Shown: piece by piece, positions 1 to 8,544 of the stretch | Numbering within the stretch: the first letter of the stretch is position 1 | How the letters are laid out: the number at the start of each line of letters is the position of its first letter | Source of the DNA: Streptomyces himastatinicus ATCC 53653 | GTDB lineage: Bacteria > Actinomycetota > Actinomycetes > Streptomycetales > Streptomycetaceae | Direction of reading: 5' to 3' | Length of the DNA: 42,732 nt | NCBI RefSeq assembly: GCF_000158915.1 | Contig: NZ_GG657754.1 | Location: 520,985 to 563,716 of the forward strand | Program-made: the position numbers and the translations under genes | The notes under the pieces: generated by a model | What the model saw: the letters and a program-made list of their open reading frames with translations, nothing else | Told to the model about the DNA's origin: nothing | Database searches by the model: none

Positions 1-200
1 CAGCCCCACCCCGGGCGGCAGTGGGCCGAGCGCGGCGGACGGCACAAGGACCCCGCCCGGGACCCGAGGCCCCGCCGGCGGGCGACCTACACCCGCCCAC
101 ATGGAGTCAGGCACCTCTTCGCCGCTTACGACCTGGGCAAGGACAAGCTCTACGGCCACATCAAGCCGAAGAAGAAGCGGACCAGGTTCCTGGAGTTCTG
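1..200 (+). pseudogene. IS630-family transposase fragment, internal piece
   Basis: The frame starting at base 1 is open from the window edge and reads as the middle of an IS630-type DDE transposase, with blocks such as RRATYTRPHGVRHLFAAYDL and GKDKLYGHIKPKKKRTRFLE. Resemblance stops near base 200, after the LEFC block. The frame then runs into unrelated sequence, so the catalytic C-terminal part is missing. The 5' part lies outside the window. I read it as an inactive remnant, the first of several transposase pieces in this region. Confidence 0.75.
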
Positions 201-214
201 CTGCGCGGGGCGGC

Positions 215-643
215 GTGACCGCACGCACGGACCGGGAGCACCAGGAGCTGCTGCGCCTGACCGATGCAACGGCAGCGCTTGACCAGGCCCGCTCAATCGT
301 CCGCGACGGAACACCGAAATCCGGCGACCAGCGGCTCCTCGCCCTGGCCTATTGCATGCTCACCTTCGGCGAAATGCTCAAACAGGCATCTCACGGCACT
401 GTGACACAGGCATACAGCGGCCCCATCGCACTGCGCGACAAACTCGCTCACGTCCCGCACCGCAAGCTCAACGTCGAAGTACTCGCCGCCTCCGTCGAAC
501 AAGCCACAGCCGAGATCCTCAGCGCTTGCCGAAAATGTCATCCGCCCTGGTGGGAGGTGGTGCGCGCGGTGTACCGGAGGTCGGCCGGCGAAGTCGCCAA
601 AACAGGCGCTCTCACGAGGCTGGCGGTCTCCGCGGCAAGATGA
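215..643 (+). CDS. small HepT/DUF86-like protein (tentative)
   Basis: A 142-residue frame from a GTG. Residues about 35-80 resemble the HepT (DUF86) helical fold: a helix like LAYCMLTFGEMLKQAS is followed by ALRDKLAH, which fits the first part of the R-X4-H motif of HepT RNase toxins. The Tyr that normally follows this His is absent. No MNT nucleotidyltransferase partner is visible beside it, and both flanks are transposase debris. The C-terminal 35 residues are rich in basic and small residues and may be out of frame. It could be a degraded orphan toxin or a hypothetical protein. No convincing Shine-Dalgarno precedes the GTG. Confidence 0.4.
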   Translation: MTARTDREHQELLRLTDATAALDQARSIVRDGTPKSGDQRLLALAYCMLTFGEMLKQASHGTVTQAYSGPIALRDKLAHVPHRKLNVEVLAASVEQATAEILSACRKCHPPWWEVVRAVYRRSAGEVAKTGALTRLAVSAAR

Positions 644-649
644 TCAACC

Positions 650-940
650 GTGCTGCTGCGACTGGCTTACCTCGGCGTGACGAACGCCTTCGCGATGCTT
701 CGCCTGCTGCCGATGTCCGACCGGGACAAGTGCGCGGAGATCCTCGCGCTGCGCCACCAGGTCACCCTTTTGGAACGTCAACTCGGCAAGGGCAAGGCCC
801 GGTCCACGCCCAGCGATCAGGCATTCCTGGCGGCGCTGCTGCACCGGCTACCACTTCACGTCCTGCGAAGATTACGGCTGCTTATACGCCCAGACACGGT
901 GCTGCGTTGGCACCGCACCCTCATCGTGCGCCGCCATGCC

Positions 941-943
<3 letters not shown>
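650..943 (+). pseudogene. 5' fragment of an rve-type transposase, cut by the next IS
   Basis: The GTG-initiated frame encodes the N-terminal domain of an integrase-core transposase ([44 protein letters not shown]). It is closely related to the transposase starting at 11775. It ends exactly where the IS at 941 begins, and the first three bases of that IS (TGA) supply the stop codon. The DDE catalytic domain is absent, so it cannot be functional. It shows that the IS at 941 inserted into an older resident element. Confidence 0.8.
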
Positions 944-2151
<1,208 letters not shown>

Positions 2152-2457
2152 CGTCAGGGCCCTCGACGGGATGGTTGTTCCACGTGTGCGGCGCACACCC
2201 GCCGGTCACCTCCAGGACGCCCGAGCCGGTGGTCGGCGGTCAGGGAAACCGCCCCTGCGCCGCCGCAGAGCAGTCCATCGACGCCGTCGGGGCGTCGGAG
2301 ATGCGGCGGTCAAGTCGCGAAGAGAGCCTGAAGGGTGGCGAAGATCGAGGGCGGTATGACCAACTTCGGGTCGTCCTTCATGACACCGCTCATGCCGAGG
2401 TAATCGGTCATGTCACCGAGGATTCCGGCGCCGCCGATCCCAGTCGGCGCCACGGGC
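2152..2457. other. 306-bp gap between IS copy 1 and the regulator gene
   Basis: No gene is recognised. A minus-strand frame of 33 codons (about 2412 to 2311, beginning MTDYLGMSGVMKDD) has protein-like composition and could be the tail of a decayed gene, but I cannot name it. The stretch does not continue the transposase interrupted at 941, so a simple insertion of IS copy 1 is not supported here. I see no clear terminator after the regulator gene. Confidence 0.4.
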
Positions 2458-3081
2458 TCAGTGATGCGGGCTGTCCCCGAAGGCCGTCACGGTGAGGAAG
2501 CGGATGGGCAGTTCGAGCAGGATCTCCGGGCCGTGCGGGGCCTCGCCGTCGAACTGGAGGGCGTCGCCGGGGCGCAGGGTGTAGCTGGACTTTCCGTGGC
2601 CGTAAACCATCTCGCCCTCCAGCATGTAAATGATCTCCGTGCCGGCGTGCTGGAAGAGCGGGAAGACCTCGCTCTCCTCGGTGAGGGTGACCAGCAGGGC
2701 GTCCATGCGTTTGTGGGCGCCCCGGAGCGAGCCGAGCTGGTCGTACTCGTGGCCGACCTTGGTGCCCCGTCGGACGATGCGGGCGCCGTGTCCGGCGGGG
2801 ACAAAGACCGCCTCGCGTTCGTCGTCCATACCGCGGAACAGGGCGGTGACCGGGACGTCGAGACCGCGTGCGAGCCGGGAGAGGGTGGTGAGGCTGCACG
2901 CGGTCTGGGCGTTCTCGATCTTCGACAGCATGGCCTTGGAGATGCCGACCCGCTGCGCCATCTCGCCGACGGAGAGCCCGGCCGCCTGGCGGTACTCACG
3001 GGCCCGGACCGCGATGACGCGCTCCAGGGCCTTGTCGTCGGGGTTGTCGGATTCCTCGGCGGGGGTGGCGTGCTCGGTCAC
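2458..3081 (-). CDS. XRE-family regulator with C-terminal cupin domain (PuuR-like)
   Basis: 207 residues from a GTG start. An XRE helix-turn-helix lies at about residues 20-80 (REYRQAAGLSVGEMAQRVGI, then SKAMLSKIENAQTACS). A RmlC-like cupin_2 domain lies at about 120-200 (FPLFQHAGTEIIYMLEGEMV, LRPGDALQFDGEAPHGPE). This architecture is that of PuuR and related regulators that sense amines, gamma-glutamyl intermediates or amino acids. The gene is last in the minus-strand operon, nine bases after the oxidase gene, so it probably controls the operon and itself. A candidate operator is the dyad at 8406-8446. The effector cannot be read from sequence. Confidence 0.88.
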   Translation of the reverse strand: MTEHATPAEESDNPDDKALERVIAVRAREYRQAAGLSVGEMAQRVGISKAMLSKIENAQTACSLTTLSRLARGLDVPVTALFRGMDDEREAVFVPAGHGARIVRRGTKVGHEYDQLGSLRGAHKRMDALLVTLTEESEVFPLFQHAGTEIIYMLEGEMVYGHGKSSYTLRPGDALQFDGEAPHGPEILLELPIRFLTVTAFGDSPHH

Positions 3082-3090
3082 CGGCGCATC

Positions 3091-4170
3091 CTATGCCGTG
3101 CGCCCCAGACGGAAGCGGGGGTGGGGCTCGGCGCGGCCGGTGGCGAGGTCGGCGGCCATCGCGCCGATGAGGGGGGTGAACTTGGCGCCCTGGCCGGAGC
3201 AGGCGGAGACGATGACGAGGGGGCCGTGCCGGTCGAGGACGAAGTCCTCGTCCGGGGTGGTGGTGTAGAGACAGGTCGCCTCGGCGACCGGGTCGGGCGC
3301 GAGGCCCGGGAGCCGGTCGCGGACGAACTCGCTCACCCTGGTGCGCGAGGAAGCGTCGACGACGCCGGTGCGGGTGGTGGCCGTGGTGGGGGTGCCGCGG
3401 TCGTGTTCGGCGACCTTCATCGCGGGCAGCGGACCGCCGTCGCTGCCGGAGGGCAGGCCGTACGTCTGCGTCGTCTCGTCCTTGAAGACCAGGGTCGGCC
3501 ACACGACGGACGGGTCCCGCTGCCGGAAGTGGAAGACCTGCTGCTGGGTCACCGTCAATGGCGGTAGGGGGACGGGCAGTTCGAGTTCGGGCAGCCCGGC
3601 CGCGATCACCACCGTGTCGGCGGTGAGTTCACGGCCGTCGTCCGTGCGCAGCACGGCCTTCTCCCCCACGTCGAAGCCCGTGACCCGGACGCCGGTCCAC
3701 GCGTCCGCCCCGTGCTCGACGGCCCGGCGCACACACGCCGCGACCGTCTGGTCGGCATCGATCACGCCTGCGTCCGGGTGATACAGCACCGGCCCGTCGA
3801 AGCGGACGTACGGCCAGCGCTCCGACGCGGCCTCGGCGCCCAGGAGTTCGTACGGCACTCCTGCCGCGCCCAGCACCCCGGCAAGTGCCTCCGGATCGCG
3901 CCCCTCCCCCAGGTCGAGGCCACCGGTGGTGCGCAGCAGGGGAGTTGAGTCGTCCTCCTCCAGCTCGCGCCACTGCTCGTACGCCCGGCCGGTCAGCCCC
4001 ACATACAGCGGGTCGGCGTACGCCCGCCGGAAGATCCGCGAGCTGCCGTGCGAACTGCCGTGAGTGTGTCCGATGTCGTACGCCTCGACGAGTGCGACCT
4101 CGTGGCCCCGCCGGGCGAGTTGCCATGCGGTGGCCGCCCCCATCAGCCCCGCGCCGACGACGGCGATCAC
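3091..4170 (-). CDS. Monomeric sarcosine oxidase / N-methyl amino acid oxidase-like flavoprotein
   Basis: 359 residues, GTG start overlapping the stop of the upstream gene by four bases, so the two are probably translationally coupled. The N-terminus has the FAD dinucleotide fold (GxGxxG at residues 6-11) and the HGSSHGSSRIFRRAY block typical of the sarcosine oxidase and N-methyltryptophan oxidase group. A Cys near residue 300 in TCLYTTTPDEDFVLD matches the position that covalently binds FAD in monomeric sarcosine oxidase. The family oxidises secondary amines with O2, giving formaldehyde or an aldehyde, H2O2 and an amino acid. Beside N-methylglutamate-synthase-like genes the likely substrate is an N-alkyl amino acid, which is inference. 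A PuuB-like role on gamma-glutamyl amines is an alternative. Confidence 0.85.
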   Translation of the reverse strand: MIAVVGAGLMGAATAWQLARRGHEVALVEAYDIGHTHGSSHGSSRIFRRAYADPLYVGLTGRAYEQWRELEEDDSTPLLRTTGGLDLGEGRDPEALAGVLGAAGVPYELLGAEAASERWPYVRFDGPVLYHPDAGVIDADQTVAACVRRAVEHGADAWTGVRVTGFDVGEKAVLRTDDGRELTADTVVIAAGLPELELPVPLPPLTVTQQQVFHFRQRDPSVVWPTLVFKDETTQTYGLPSGSDGGPLPAMKVAEHDRGTPTTATTRTGVVDASSRTRVSEFVRDRLPGLAPDPVAEATCLYTTTPDEDFVLDRHGPLVIVSACSGQGAKFTPLIGAMAADLATGRAEPHPRFRLGRTA

Positions 4171-5486
4171 AGGCCCTCCCCGGGGATCCAGTTCGTACCC
4201 GCGAGCGGGACGCGGGCCATGGCGGCGGATTCGATGGTAAGGGCAACCAGGTCCTCGGGCTCGAGATGCAGGAGGTGGGCCTTGCCGCAGGCACGGGCGA
4301 GGGTCTGGGCCTCCATGGTCATCACACGGAGGAAGTTCGCAAGCCGGCGACCGGCCTCGACGGGGTCCAGGCGGGCGGCGAGCTCCTCGTCCTGGGTGGA
4401 GATGCCAGCCGGGTCGCGGCCGTCCTGGTAGTCGTCGAAGTAGCCTGCCGCGGAGCCGAGTTCGCGGTACTGGGCGTCGTACTTGGGGTGGTTGTCGCCG
4501 AGCGCGATCAGCGCGGCCGTGCCGATGGCGACCGCGTCCGCGCCGAGGGCGAGGGCCTTGGCCATGTCGGCGCCGCCCCGGATGCCGCCGGAGACGACCA
4601 GCTGGACCTCACGGTGCACGCCCAGCTCCTGCAGCGCCCGCACGGCCTGGGGCAGGGCGGCCAGGGTGGGGATGCCGACGTGCTCGACGAAGACGTCCTG
4701 GGTGGCGGCCGTGCCGCCCTGCATGCCGTCGACGACCACGACATCGGCGCCCGCGTGCACGGCCAGCTTGACGTCATAGTAGGTCCGGGTCGCGCCGACC
4801 TTCACATAGATCGGCTTCTCCCAGTCCGTGATCTCGCGCAGTTCAAGGATCTTGATGGCGAGGTCGTCCGGGCCGGTCCAGTCCGGATGGCGGCAGGCGC
4901 TGCGCTGGTCGATGCCGATGGGCAGCGTACGCATCCCAGCGACCCGTTCGGTGATCTTCTGCCCGAGCAGCATGCCTCCGCCGCCGGGCTTGGCGCCCTG
5001 GCCGAGGACCACCTCGATGGCGTCGGCGGCCCGCAGGTCGTCGGGGTTCATTCCGTAACGTGACGGCAGGTACTGGTAGACGATGTGCTTGGAGTGCCCG
5101 CGCTCCTCGGGGGTCATACCGCCGTCACCGGTGGTCGTGGACGTACCGACCTCACTGGCACCACGGCCGAGCGCCTCCTTGGCCTGGGCGGAGAGGGCGC
5201 CGAAGCTCATGCCGGCGATGGTGACGGGGGTGGCGAGGCACAGGGGATGCTTGGCGTGCCGGGCACCGAGGACCACGTCGGTGTCGCAGCGCTCGCGGTA
5301 ACCCTCCAGCGGGTAGCGGGACATGGAGGCGCCCAGCAGCAACAGGTCGTCGAAGTGCGGGAGTTTGCGCTTGGCGCCCCACCCGCGGATGTCGTAGGTG
5401 CCGGTCTCGGCGGCACGCTGGATGGCGTGGATGGTGGCGCGGTCGAAGGTCGCCGACTCGCGCAGGCCGTGGGATGCGGGTTCCAT
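4167..5486 (-). CDS. FMN-binding glutamate synthase-like protein (GlxD/MgsC-like)
   Basis: 439 residues. The protein is the FMN/synthase domain of glutamate synthase as a separate subunit, with GMTPEERGHSKHIVYQ, GAKPGGGGMLLGQKI, YVKVGATRTYYDVKLAVHAG and VSGGIRGGADMAKALALGAD. The normal GOGAT loop has a PGEGG element, replaced here by PGGGG. Stand-alone proteins of this length are the third subunit of N-methylglutamate synthase (MgsC) and of the rhizobial GlxD system. The gene lies 15 bases after the GXGXG gene and overlaps the oxidase gene. It should join the two following entries in a three-subunit amidotransferring synthase, acting on 2-oxoglutarate and an amine or ammonia. Confidence 0.87.
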   Translation of the reverse strand: MEPASHGLRESATFDRATIHAIQRAAETGTYDIRGWGAKRKLPHFDDLLLLGASMSRYPLEGYRERCDTDVVLGARHAKHPLCLATPVTIAGMSFGALSAQAKEALGRGASEVGTSTTTGDGGMTPEERGHSKHIVYQYLPSRYGMNPDDLRAADAIEVVLGQGAKPGGGGMLLGQKITERVAGMRTLPIGIDQRSACRHPDWTGPDDLAIKILELREITDWEKPIYVKVGATRTYYDVKLAVHAGADVVVVDGMQGGTAATQDVFVEHVGIPTLAALPQAVRALQELGVHREVQLVVSGGIRGGADMAKALALGADAVAIGTAALIALGDNHPKYDAQYRELGSAAGYFDDYQDGRDPAGISTQDEELAARLDPVEAGRRLANFLRVMTMEAQTLARACGKAHLLHLEPEDLVALTIESAAMARVPLAGTNWIPGEGL

Positions 5487-5501
5487 GTGCGTCGAACTCC
5501 C

Positions 5502-6176
5502 TCAGTACACCGTCGTGTTGTCGACCTTGAAGTGGTACAGCTCCCGCGCCGAGCCGTAGCGGCGGAAGTCCGCCGGGTCCTCGTCCCGCTCGGCCGCCTT
5601 CAGCAGCTCGGCGAGCTCGGCGAGGTGTTCGGGCCACATCTCCTTCTCCACGCAGTCCGCGCCAAGGGACTTCACCGTGCCGCGCACGTAGATGCGCGCC
5701 TCGTACAACGAGTCCCCGAGCGCGTCACCCGCGTCGCCGCATACCACCAGGCGCCCGGCCTGCCCCATGAACGCACTCATGTGGCCGACGTTTCCGCCGA
5801 CGACGATGTCCACGCCTTTCATCGAGATACCGCACCGCGCGGAGGCGTCCCCGTCGATCACGAGCAGTCCCCCGCGGGCGGTGGCCCCGGCCGACTGGGA
5901 GGCGTTGCCGTGCACGCGCACCGTGCCGGACATCATGTTCTCGCCGACTCCGGTGCCGGCGTTGCCGTGGACGGTGACCGTGGCGCGCTGGTTCATGCCG
6001 GCGCAGTAGTAGCCGACGTGGCCCTCGATGTCGACGGCGAGATCCTCCCGGATGCCGCAGGCCACGGCGTGTGCGCCGCGGGGGTTGAGGATCCGCCAGG
6101 ACGTGGCCTCGGGCGCGTGGAGGGCCTGATTGAGCTCCCGTACCGGCGTTTGGACCAGGTCGATCAGCGTCGCCAT
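5502..6176 (-). CDS. GXGXG-domain protein, glutamate synthase alpha C-terminal-like (GlxC/MgsB-like)
   Basis: 224 residues from an ATG at 6176; a longer upstream reading lacks homology and would overlap the neighbour by over 100 bases. The centre is a right-handed beta-helix of GXGXG repeats (GNAGTGVGENMMSG, GNASQSAGATARGG, GDASARCGISMKG, GNVGHMSAFMGQAG), as in the C-terminal domain of GOGAT and in the formylmethanofuran dehydrogenase C subunit. The start overlaps the end of the amidotransferase gene by 13 bases. It is probably the structural subunit that shapes the channel between the glutaminase and the FMN synthase site. Confidence 0.87.
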   Translation of the reverse strand: MATLIDLVQTPVRELNQALHAPEATSWRILNPRGAHAVACGIREDLAVDIEGHVGYYCAGMNQRATVTVHGNAGTGVGENMMSGTVRVHGNASQSAGATARGGLLVIDGDASARCGISMKGVDIVVGGNVGHMSAFMGQAGRLVVCGDAGDALGDSLYEARIYVRGTVKSLGADCVEKEMWPEHLAELAELLKAAERDEDPADFRRYGSARELYHFKVDNTTVY

Positions 6177-7030
6177 ACGTACACCTCTTCCGGTTCGGGT
6201 TCGAAGATGCGGGAGTTCTCGATGCCCGGGAGGACGTCCAGCGCCCGGTACTCGGAGGCCATCGCCACCCATGCGTCGGTCTCGGCGACCAGGGCCGGCT
6301 TACAGGCGATGGCGTCGCGGACGACTGCGAAGGAGTCGCTGGTGGACACCAGCAGCGTGTAGAAGCCGTCGAACCGCTCGCACAGCAGCCGCAGCGCCTT
6401 CTCCAGGTCGGCGCCCTGTTCCAGCTGGTGGGCGATGAAGCGGGCGCCGACCTCGGAGTCGTTCTCGCTGTCGAACCTGACGCCCTGGGCGCGCAGTTCG
6501 CGGCGGATGGTGGCGTGGTTGGCGAAGGAGCCGTTGTGCACGAGGCACTGACCGGGGCCGACAGAGAAGGGGTGGGCGCCTTCGGGGGTGACGGCGGACT
6601 CGGTGGCCATGCGGGTGTGTCCGACGCCCTGCCAGCCGGTGACGGACGCGAGTCCGAAGGACTGCGCCAACTCCACCGGATTTCCAGTGCCTTTGAGCAC
6701 AGCCATATCCATACCGGACCCGATGACTGTGGCGTGCGGCAGCGCATCGGCCACCGCGGCGAGCAAGTCCGTGTCCGCGTGCACGACCGTCGTCGCGTCG
6801 GCCTGGACGGCGACGGCGCCCGGCAGCGCGGCCTCCGCCTCGGCGGGCGTGCCCCCGAGCAGCGAGACGACCTCGCGTCCCGGCGGGGACAGCCGGGGGT
6901 CGCCGTAGACCGCGACACCCGCCGAGTCGGGGCCGCGCTCGACGACCTGGCCGAGCATCGCGGCCAGCAGCTCGCCGAGCCGGGGTTCAAGTGAGGGCTC
7001 ACGCAGATGGAGCCCCACGATTCCGCACAT
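6164..7030 (-). CDS. Class II glutamine amidotransferase subunit (GlxB/MgsA-like)
   Basis: 288 residues starting MCGIVGLHL, so Cys2 is the expected N-terminal nucleophile after Met removal. Class II (Ntn) glutaminase motifs follow: ERGPDSAGVAVYG at about 32, GHTRMATES at about 137 and HNGSFANH at about 165. There is no synthase domain in the chain. With the next two genes it rebuilds the three functional parts of glutamate synthase on separate proteins, as in GlxBCD and MgsABC. It would release ammonia from glutamine, or accept a gamma-glutamylamide and release the amine. It starts 39 bases after the end of the synthetase gene. Confidence 0.88.
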   Translation of the reverse strand: MCGIVGLHLREPSLEPRLGELLAAMLGQVVERGPDSAGVAVYGDPRLSPPGREVVSLLGGTPAEAEAALPGAVAVQADATTVVHADTDLLAAVADALPHATVIGSGMDMAVLKGTGNPVELAQSFGLASVTGWQGVGHTRMATESAVTPEGAHPFSVGPGQCLVHNGSFANHATIRRELRAQGVRFDSENDSEVGARFIAHQLEQGADLEKALRLLCERFDGFYTLLVSTSDSFAVVRDAIACKPALVAETDAWVAMASEYRALDVLPGIENSRIFEPEPEEVYVWRR

Positions 7031-7069
7031 CTCAAGTCCCTTCGGAATGCGGTCGGAAGACGGGGGCGG

Positions 7070-8391
7070 TCAGAAGGCGGTCAGATAACGGTCGAGCTCC
7101 CAGGGGCCGACCGTGGCGTGCCAGTCGAAGAATTCCTCGCGCTTGAGGTCGGCAAAGTACCGGCTCACCCCCGGACCGGCCGCGTCCAGGGCGCCGCTGA
7201 TCACCTCGTCCGCCTGGAGTGCCTCGACGGCGTGCAGCAGCGTCGGCGGGAGTTCCGGGCCCTTGCCCCCAGCGCTGGGCTCACCCGGGTCCAGGCCGCG
7301 CTCGATGCCGTCGAGACCGGCGGCGAGGGCGACGGCAACGGCGAGGTAGGGATTGGCGGCGCCGTCTCCGCCGCGCAGCTCGACGCGGTTGCCGTCGGGG
7401 ACGCGGACGAAGTGGGTGCGGTCGTTGCCCCCGTAGCCCGCGATCCGTGGCGACCAGGTGGCACCCGAGCGGGTGGAGACCGCGCCGGTGCGCTTGTAGG
7501 AGTTGACGGTCGGCGCGATGACGGCCTGCAGTCCCCGCGCGTGCTCGACGATCCCGGCGACGAAGGAGTAGGCGAGCGGCGAGAGGCCGAGGCCACGCTC
7601 GTCCGTGCCGTCGAGAAAGGTGGGCTCCTCGCCCCGCCACAGCGACATGTGCAGGTGCATGCCGGTACCGGTGCGGTCGGTGAACGGCTTCGGCATGAAC
7701 GTGGCGGTCATGTCCCGCTGTTCGGCCAGCACGGAGACCAGGTAGCGCAGAGTGATGACCCGGTCGGCGGTGGTGAGGGCGTCGGCGTGCTTGAAGTTCT
7801 GCTCGAACTGGCCGTTGCCGTCCTCGTGGTCGTTGGCGTAGTTGCCCCAGCCGAGGGAGTTCATCGCACCGGAGACCGCGGTGAGGTGGTCGTACATACG
7901 GGTCAACCCGTGGGCACCGTAACAGGGTTGGGCCGCTGTGTCCTTGGTGTCGGCGACGCTGAGCACGCCGTGCTCGTCCCGGTTGACGAGGAAGTACTCG
8001 ACCTCGGCGCCCACGGAGAGGGACAGCCCTTGGCCCGCGGCCCGTTCCAGCAGCCGGCGAGGTCGACGGGCACGACATCGCCGCGATCGACCGCGCCTAC
8101 GGCGAGGCGACGTCGACCATCGGCCGCCCCACCGCCATCATCGACGAAGGGGACGGGGGTGTACGAGCGGGCGTCGGGGCGGGCGATGACGTCGGGGTCG
8201 CTGGGCCGCTGGCCGAGCGCGCCGGCCGCGTATCCGGCGAACCCGGCGCCCTCGTCGCGGAGTTCCTCGACGGCCTGGGCCGGGACGAGCTTGGCGCAGG
8301 GTTTTCCGGTCAGGTCGACGAAGACGGCCAGGACGAACTCGATGCCGTCGGCGCGGACCAGTTCGGCGAGATCGGGGGCGGCGGTCGCCAT
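7070..8391 (-). pseudogene. Type III-like glutamine synthetase (GlnT/GmaS-like), disrupted by foreign sequence
   Basis: The start is well marked (AAGGAGGGGCCC before the ATG). The first 70 residues (FVLAVFVDLTGKPCAKLVPA, RPDARSYTPVPF) and the part from about 8058 down to 7070 are good glutamine synthetase. The latter has ERAAGQGLSLSVGAEVEYFL, NDHEDGNGQFEQNF, GTGMHLHMSLWRG and the ATP-site NSYKRTG. Between them the frame changes and the expected 25-30 residues around the first beta-grasp strands are missing. In their place are about 83 bp that read as transketolase on the other strand (separate entry). As written the gene cannot make one intact chain. The family condenses glutamate with ammonia or an amine; GmaS makes gamma-glutamylmethylamide. 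An assembly chimera is possible. Confidence 0.8.
8060..8142 (+). other. Antisense fragment of a transketolase gene inside the synthetase gene
   Basis: On the plus strand this segment reads VDGHDIAAIDRAYGEA followed by TSTIGRPTAII. This is the conserved end of the transketolase thiamine-diphosphate domain (family pattern VDGHD...A...A.....GRPT.I). The reading is one perfect frame with no break. On the minus strand the same bases replace the expected part of the glutamine synthetase and destroy its frame. The junctions can be placed only to within a few bases, near 8058-8062 and 8142-8148. No other transketolase sequence is in the window. Confidence 0.75.
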
Positions 8392-8405
8392 GGGCCCCTC
8401 CTTGG

Positions 8406-8446
8406 GTGTCCACTGTCATGAATCAATGTTGCATATGAGTAGACAC
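8406..8446. promoter_or_regulatory. Candidate operator dyad upstream of the synthetase gene
   Basis: Inverted arms GTGTCCACT (8406-8414) and AGTAGACAC (8438-8446) pair at 8 of 9 positions, with TCAT and ATGA nearer the centre adding partial symmetry. The dyad lies 15 bases upstream of the synthetase ATG on the minus strand, in the 153-base gap after the permease gene. Its size and place suit a dimeric regulator such as the XRE-cupin protein encoded at the operon end. Binding is inference, and no -10/-35 pair is clear here. Confidence 0.4.
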
Positions 8447-8544
8447 GCCTGGCATTACGGGGGGATTTCCGCCATGGAAGGTCCTGGTAAGCCGAAGGGC
8501 CGGGCCACCGCCCCGAAGAGGCGGAACTCGACCCTGATAGGCCG

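Noticed and set aside
2410..3567. A long plus-strand ORF opposite the regulator and oxidase genes.
   Set aside because: It is the complement of two well-supported minus-strand genes, with Gly/Arg/Glu-rich low-complexity translation.
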